64,000 nucleotides of DNA from positions 42,222 to 106,221 of the forward strand of contig NZ_JBDKWG010000111.1 in the NCBI RefSeq assembly GCF_040151475.1. Direction: 5' to 3'. The first letter of the stretch is position 1; each line of letters opens with the position of its first letter. Below the pieces are notes generated by a model, which had not been told where the DNA came from, made no database searches, and worked only from the letters and a program-made list of their open reading frames with translations. A program made the translations under genes and the position numbers. The DNA is from CAXBNB01 sp040151475 (GTDB lineage: Bacteria; Bacteroidota; Bacteroidia; Cytophagales; Cyclobacteriaceae). Below, piece after piece: positions 64,000-64,000 of this stretch.

Positions 64000-64000
64000 C

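Overview
The window looks like a chromosomal segment of a member of the Bacteroidota, most likely a Cytophagales-type, polysaccharide-degrading (often marine) bacterium. The signs are two SusC/SusD pairs, each preceded by an ECF sigma factor and a FecR anti-sigma factor, abundant lipoprotein and Tat signals, A+T-rich intergenic DNA, a promoter of the TTG / TAnnTTTG type, and few Shine-Dalgarno sequences. I cannot name the species. No rRNA, tRNA or CRISPR array was seen.

Left part (1-19554, mostly minus strand): two adjacent glycan-uptake loci. Locus 1 reads ECF sigma, FecR, SusC, SusD, an exported pyruvyl-transferase-like protein, a large Tat-exported FAD oxidoreductase and a cut-off exported protein. 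Locus 2 has only ECF sigma, FecR, SusC and SusD. A plus-strand DUF1080 (PF06439) gene lies between them and ends at a perfect bidirectional hairpin terminator. A 123-bp MITE-like inverted-repeat element sits between the sigma and FecR genes of locus 1.

Middle part (19957-41303): housekeeping and stress genes on both strands. They include two conserved Bacteroidota proteins whose usual database names are doubtful, a MacB-type permease, an NSS-family sodium symporter, a third ECF sigma/anti-sigma/DUF4097 operon, an FMN/3Fe-4S glutamate-synthase-like protein, three molybdenum-cofactor genes (moeA, moaC and a MobB-MobA-like fusion), an acyl-CoA dehydrogenase, a TupA-type ATP-grasp protein, a Gfo/Idh/MocA oxidoreductase and a 1111-residue ThuA/PQQ-dehydrogenase/PKD/cytochrome c fusion. 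A 53-residue lipoprotein gene that is easy to miss overlaps the end of moeA.

Defence-like island (41465-44039, plus strand): a HEPN-MNT toxin-antitoxin pair with both hallmark motifs (RX4HXY and GSX10DXD) is followed 23 bp later by an AAA ATPase and a TOPRIM/RloB-like protein whose genes overlap by one base. The four genes are packed like one transcription unit between two sugar-metabolism regions. The ATPase/TOPRIM half is more A+T-rich than its surroundings. This is the best candidate for a little-described system in the window.

Right part: 44148-53136 is an eight-gene minus-strand operon led by its own LacI-type regulator: two Tat-exported Gfo/Idh/MocA oxidoreductases, a DUF1080 lipoprotein, a NagA-like deacetylase, a non-canonical Nramp-fold transporter, a NagB-like deaminase and a Tat-exported GH109-type enzyme. 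Two matching palindromic operators precede it, one overlapping the predicted promoter. The gene set suggests handling of N-acetylhexosamine glycosides by oxidation and keto-sugar cleavage, followed by deacetylation and deamination. From 53450 to the right edge is a second minus-strand degradative cluster: alpha/beta hydrolase, heparinase II/III-type lyase, two sulfatases, an M14 peptidase, a GMC oxidoreductase with its Tat-bearing small subunit, and a cut-off FG-GAP repeat protein. It points to a sulfated, probably uronic-acid-containing polysaccharide.
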